Assembly (NCBI GenBank): GCA_902598125.1
Contig: CACKAJ010000003.1
Coordinates: forward strand, 103,590-167,589
DNA: 64,000 nt
Reading direction: 5' to 3'
From: an uncultured Pelagibacteraceae bacterium
GTDB taxonomy: Bacteria; Pseudomonadota; Alphaproteobacteria; Pelagibacterales; Pelagibacteraceae
Every line of letters starts with the position of its first letter. Position 1 is the stretch's first letter. Below, one piece after another: positions 59,625 to 64,000 of the stretch. Both the position numbers and the translations under genes were made by a program. The notes beneath the pieces are model-generated. The model searched no databases. It saw only the letters and a list, made by a program, of their open reading frames with translations, and was not told where the DNA came from.

Positions 59625-60136
59625 TGGCTAAATCAAGTATAATACATAAAATATTTGCGGCTGGTCCTTTAGTTTTATTATATTATTTATCAGTAAGCGA
59701 AATAGATACGAATCTAGAAAAATTATTTGAAATATTTTCTTTAAATTTACAAATCATAATAATTTATTTTTGGATAATAAAACGTCCAAATTTAATGGGC
59801 ACAGGTCACATATTCTTAGCAGGACTTATTAACGATGTAGTGATGGGATTTCCGTTAGGAATAAGCTCACTTTCTTACCTTGTGGTTTGTTTTGTAGGTA
59901 ATTACGTTAGAAACAAAAGTGTTAATACCACTATAGCTTCTGATTGGTTTACTTTTTTAATTGCTTTATTGTTTGCTAATTTACTATTTTTTTCTTTATT
60001 AAATAATTTTTCAGAAGTAGCAATTTCCTATACTAAGATTGGTTATAATACTTTCTTTACTTTATTTATGTTTCCAGTTTTTTGGCTTTTATTTAATCTT
60101 TATCAAATAAACTTCATAGGATCCAAAGATGCTTAG
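59624..60136 (+). CDS. mreD: rod shape-determining protein MreD
   Basis: Polytopic membrane protein between mreC and PBP2 gene. Confidence 0.85.
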   Translation: MAKSSIIHKIFAAGPLVLLYYLSVSEIDTNLEKLFEIFSLNLQIIIIYFWIIKRPNLMGTGHIFLAGLINDVVMGFPLGISSLSYLVVCFVGNYVRNKSVNTTIASDWFTFLIALLFANLLFFSLLNNFSEVAISYTKIGYNTFFTLFMFPVFWLLFNLYQINFIGSKDA

Positions 60137-62063
60137 CCCAGGTTCAGGGAATACTGTCATCAAATCGAAACTTATAAGCAGAAGAATGTTTTTAATTTCT
60201 GCAGCAAAAGCTGTTGTGATGGTTGGCTTAGTAGGAAGACTAATATCACTTCAAATTAACCAAGCTACAAAATACAAGTCTTTGTCAGATAAAAATAGAT
60301 TTAGAGAATGGAAGTTGGCCCCAGAAAGAGGAGCTATAAAAGATTTCTTTGATACAAAAATTGCATCAAGCGAGCCCCTTTACCAATTACATTTAATTCC
60401 AGAAAATGCTAAAGATTTAGATAATTTATTCGTAAGACTAAAAGCAATTCTTAATATTACTGATCGAAAAGTTTCCTACTTAAAAAGAGTTATTAAAAAA
60501 CAGAAACCTTGGGAGCCAGTAATAGTCTCTGAGAATTTGGATTGGTCTGACTTTTCAAGAATAAACTTATTTTTACATGAGTTAGAAGGAGTAGAGCCTA
60601 TTGTATCTGTTGCTAGAACTTATCCTGATAATTCTTCTGCCCATATTTTAGGTTATGTCTCTCAAATAAGTACAAAGGATTTACAAACGAAAGAATATCT
60701 TAAAGATTTAGCTGTACCAGGAATGGCTATTGGAAAAACTGGATTAGAGAGAAAACTTGATGAGCAAATAATTGGTAAAGTTGGTTATCAACGTTATGAA
60801 GTTAATGCTTACGGAAAAAGAATAAGAGAAATTAAAATTGACCAAGGTCAAGCAGGTAAAAGTTTTAAAACAACTTTAGATTATGAAGTTCAAAAATATA
60901 CTAATGAACTCTTAAAAGATAAAGCAGCCGCAGTGTGTGTAATGGATGTATATAATGGAGATATAGTATCTTTGGTTTCATCTCCAACTTTTGAGCCTAA
61001 TGAATTTGTTCATGGTTTAGATAAGGCCTATTGGAATAGTTTAATTAAAGATGACAAGAAACCTTTAGCTAATAAAGCACTATCAGGATTATATCCTCCA
61101 GGATCTACAATTAAAACTTTAGTTGCTTTGAGTGCTTTAGAAAATAAAATTATTAGACCTTTAGATACTTTTAGATGCAAAGGAAAAATAGAGTTGTACG
61201 GTGAAAAATTTCATTGCTGGGAGAAAGATGGACATGGAATTGTAAATCTTAGGAAAGGAATCCAACGATCTTGTGATGTTTATTTTTATGAAGTTGCTAG
61301 AAAATTGGGTGTTGATCGATTAGCAGAAACTGCAAAAAGATTTGGTTTAGGGAAAAAAGTATTAAGTGATTTTATCGAAGAAAGATCCGGAGTGGTACCT
61401 AATACAAAATGGAAGAAAAAATTTATAGGGCAAAATTGGTATTTAGGTGAAACTCTTCACTCAGGTATTGGTCAAGGATACTTTCAAAGTACCCCTTTAC
61501 AATTATGCTTAATGACGGCTCAAATTGCTAATGGAGGGTTTAAAATAAAACCAAGAATTATTTTCGATGCAAAAAATGATAACCTTAGAAAATATTTGAA
61601 ACACAAAAATGAAAATCCTAATGAACCCCTCCCAACAGACTTACTGGTATCAAATTTTGATTTAAAACCTTTATTTAAAAATCAAGAGCATATAAACCTA
61701 ATTAAAGACGCTATGTTTTCGTCATCGAATGAACCCGGCGGAACTTCTTATAGACATAGATTCGAAAATCCAAAATATACTTTTGCAGGAAAAACGGGTT
61801 CATCTCAGATTAAAAGATTTACAGAGGCGCAGCGAGAAGCAGAGGTCAAACAAGAGAGTTTACCTTATAATGATAGAGACCATGCACTGTTTGTAGCATT
61901 TGCTCCTTATAAGAATCCGCAGTATGCAATTAGTGTTTTAGTTGAGCATGGTGGTTCTGGTGGTAAAGCTGCAGCACCAATAGCAAAAAAAGTGATCAAA
62001 AAAGTTCTTGAAAGACATGAATTAAGAAGAAGCGTAAATAATCAAATAGGAGAGTCTGTTTAA
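60129..62063 (+). CDS. mrdA: peptidoglycan transpeptidase PBP2
   Basis: APERGAIKDFFDTKIASSEPLYQLHLIPE, SxxK motif YPPGSTIKTLVALSAL, KTGSSQ. Confidence 0.95.
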   Translation: MLSPGSGNTVIKSKLISRRMFLISAAKAVVMVGLVGRLISLQINQATKYKSLSDKNRFREWKLAPERGAIKDFFDTKIASSEPLYQLHLIPENAKDLDNLFVRLKAILNITDRKVSYLKRVIKKQKPWEPVIVSENLDWSDFSRINLFLHELEGVEPIVSVARTYPDNSSAHILGYVSQISTKDLQTKEYLKDLAVPGMAIGKTGLERKLDEQIIGKVGYQRYEVNAYGKRIREIKIDQGQAGKSFKTTLDYEVQKYTNELLKDKAAAVCVMDVYNGDIVSLVSSPTFEPNEFVHGLDKAYWNSLIKDDKKPLANKALSGLYPPGSTIKTLVALSALENKIIRPLDTFRCKGKIELYGEKFHCWEKDGHGIVNLRKGIQRSCDVYFYEVARKLGVDRLAETAKRFGLGKKVLSDFIEERSGVVPNTKWKKKFIGQNWYLGETLHSGIGQGYFQSTPLQLCLMTAQIANGGFKIKPRIIFDAKNDNLRKYLKHKNENPNEPLPTDLLVSNFDLKPLFKNQEHINLIKDAMFSSSNEPGGTSYRHRFENPKYTFAGKTGSSQIKRFTEAQREAEVKQESLPYNDRDHALFVAFAPYKNPQYAISVLVEHGGSGGKAAAPIAKKVIKKVLERHELRRSVNNQIGESV

Positions 62064-63187
62064 TGTTACAACCAAGATCTATTCAATCTTCATTAGGTAT
62101 AAGAGACAAAATATTGTCCTTAGATTTTATTTTAGTAATTTCAATTTTTGTTTTAGGATTAGTAAGCATGTTCGCTATGTACTCAACGGACGGTGGAGAA
62201 TTTAAATATCATACGAATAGCCATATTTTAAGATTTTTTGTTTTCTTTGGAATGTTTTTCGTTGTGTCGTTTATTTCTATAAGATTTTGGCACGAAACAA
62301 GTTATTTAATTTATATAGGAGTATTTATTCTATTACTGGGAGTAAAGTATTTTGGACTAACATCTTCAGGATCTAAAAGATGGCTTGACCTTTATTTCAT
62401 GAATTTACAACCATCGGAATTAATGAAAATAGGACTAATTTTATTTTTAGCTAAATATTATCATCGTATTTCAATAGAAGGTGTTAATAGTTTTAGATAT
62501 TTACTTTTGCCAATAACAGTTCTTATTGCGCCTGTAATTTTAGTTGCGACACAACCTGATCTTGGAACATCTATATTAATTGCAGCGGGTGGTGTGATTG
62601 TAGCCTGGTTAGCAGGTGTAAGAGCTAAATTTTTTACAATATCTGGAATTGCAATGCTAGCTTTGCTACCAATAGCTATTTCATTCTTAAAACCTTATCA
62701 AAAGACCAGAATTTTAACTTTCCTAAATCCTGAAAGAGATCCTCTAGGAGCTGGATATCAGATCATCCAATCCAAAATTGCAATTGGTTCCGGAGGTCTA
62801 TTTGGTAAGGGTTTTTTAAATGGATCCCAAAGTTATTTAGATTATTTACCAGAGAAACACACTGACTTTATTTTTACTTTATTTTCGGAAGAATTTGGGT
62901 TTTTTGGATCATTATTTATTTTATTGCTTTATGCATTAATTATCTCAAGAATTATAAAGATAGGAAATGTAACAAGAAGCAACTTTGGTAAATTATACTG
63001 TTATAGCTTTGCTACAGCTTTCTTCTTATATGTAGTAGTAAATATGATGATGGTATTAGGCCTACTACCTATTGTAGGATCTCCTTTACCTATTATGTCA
63101 TATGGTGGATCTTCAATGATGGCAATAATGCTTGGTTTGGGAATTGTTATGTCTTGTAAAATTTATAAAGATGTTCCAGTGAACTAA
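62063..63187 (+). CDS. rodA: SEDS-family peptidoglycan glycosyltransferase RodA
   Basis: GSKRWLDLYFMNLQPSELMKIGLILFLAKYYH, LPEKHTDFIFTLFSEEFGF, PIMSYGGSSMMA; after mrdA. Confidence 0.96.
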   Translation: MLQPRSIQSSLGIRDKILSLDFILVISIFVLGLVSMFAMYSTDGGEFKYHTNSHILRFFVFFGMFFVVSFISIRFWHETSYLIYIGVFILLLGVKYFGLTSSGSKRWLDLYFMNLQPSELMKIGLILFLAKYYHRISIEGVNSFRYLLLPITVLIAPVILVATQPDLGTSILIAAGGVIVAWLAGVRAKFFTISGIAMLALLPIAISFLKPYQKTRILTFLNPERDPLGAGYQIIQSKIAIGSGGLFGKGFLNGSQSYLDYLPEKHTDFIFTLFSEEFGFFGSLFILLLYALIISRIIKIGNVTRSNFGKLYCYSFATAFFLYVVVNMMMVLGLLPIVGSPLPIMSYGGSSMMAIMLGLGIVMSCKIYKDVPVN

Positions 63188-63267
63188 TTAGACCTATTAT
63201 GGTTAAATTTTTATTAATTTACTACTTGTTTATTTTCTTAATTGATGCTTAATTAACTGAAAAAATT

Positions 63268-63720
63268 ATGTTTGGTGATAAGAAAATTAAGATTAAAGAT
63301 TCTGAAAGATCGCTTATAAGCGAAACTGTTAGTATCGAGGGTACAATAAATAGCTCTGGAGCAATAGACGTTGCTGGTTTGGTTAAAGGCCCAGTATTCT
63401 CGAAAGAATTAATCGTAAGAGATACAGGTTCAATCACAGGAACTATAGAAGCTGATGATGTAGAAATCCATGGACACTTGGATGGAAAAGTTTCAGCACA
63501 AAATATCGTTATAGGAGCTACTGGAACTGTTAAGGGTGATATTGAGTTTGGGAACAACTTAAGAACTGAAAATGGAGCTGATATAGACGGTTACATTAAA
63601 AAAACTAATAGCTCTAAATCTAAATTAACAGGCGATTTCTTATTTAAGAAAAAAGATAAAAAAGAGAGCTCCGACAACGAAGAGAGACCAGACGTAGTTA
63701 ATAAAGAAGCTATAGCATAA
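63268..63720 (+). CDS. bactofilin
   Basis: SLISETVSIEGTINSSGAIDVAGLVKGPVFSKELIVRDTGSITGTIEADDVEIHGHLDGKVSAQNIVIGATGTVKGDI: bactofilin beta-helix repeat. Confidence 0.93.
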   Translation: MFGDKKIKIKDSERSLISETVSIEGTINSSGAIDVAGLVKGPVFSKELIVRDTGSITGTIEADDVEIHGHLDGKVSAQNIVIGATGTVKGDIEFGNNLRTENGADIDGYIKKTNSSKSKLTGDFLFKKKDKKESSDNEERPDVVNKEAIA

Positions 63721-63765
63721 TCTACCGCACTACTATTTTTCTATTCATTGCAATATAATTTCCTA

Positions 63766-64000
63766 ATGGAAAATTATAAATGTAAGTCCGTTGGCATAGT
63801 TGGTGCAGGTATACAAGGTATATGCACCGGTCTACAATTAATTAAAAAAGGTATACCCGTCACAATTTTTGATAGATACGATCCATTATCAAAAGAATTT
63901 AAAGCAGCCTCCTATGGGAATGCTGGTCATTTTTCTCCTTACGCTGTTTTGCAGTTTAATCGTCCTGATGTTTTATACGATGTTCCCAAAATGCTAATTA
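63766..64000 (+). CDS. FAD-dependent oxidoreductase (DadA-like), partial at window end
   Basis: MENYKCKSVGIVGAGIQGICTGLQLIKKGIPVTIFDRYDPLSKEFKAASYGNAGHFSPYAV: GxGxxG dinucleotide-binding N-terminus; runs off window. Confidence 0.82.
   Translation, partial: MENYKCKSVGIVGAGIQGICTGLQLIKKGIPVTIFDRYDPLSKEFKAASYGNAGHFSPYAVLQFNRPDVLYDVPKMLI

Overview
AT-rich, densely packed alphaproteobacterial chromosome segment. Gene content, very short spacers and the tmRNA architecture suggest a SAR11/Pelagibacterales-like streamlined marine genome (inference, no database search). Main blocks: carB(partial)-carA; yqeY-dnaG-rpoD; FkbM methyltransferase; a CAU-anticodon tRNA; mlaC/mlaA-like genes; an amidase; RNase P RNA; a ~17 kb dcw division/cell-wall cluster (mraZ-ftsZ-rsmH-ftsL?-ftsI-murE::murF-mraY-murD-ftsW-murG-murC-murB-ddl-ftsQ-ftsA-like) followed by lpxC-bamD-ligA; pepP-like, uvrD-like, AsmA-like, fumC; a MazG-like gene with a candidate 27-aa microprotein; a circularly permuted two-piece tmRNA; a small surface-polysaccharide island; thyX, mrp; hflK-hflC-DUF2065-degP-miaA; ilvB-ilvH-ilvC-leuA; mreB-mreC-mreD-mrdA-rodA-bactofilin; and the start of a FAD oxidoreductase. 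Most of the window is housekeeping. The points most worth a second look are a very divergent FtsA whose actin-fold nucleotide motif is eroded, ftsZ moved next to mraZ, a MurE-MurF fusion, three 10-bp-phased MraZ-type boxes straddling the -10 of the mraZ promoter, and a two-piece tmRNA with readable tag ANESYALAA and an 11-nt intervening segment. I saw no CRISPR array, IS element, prophage or defense system.
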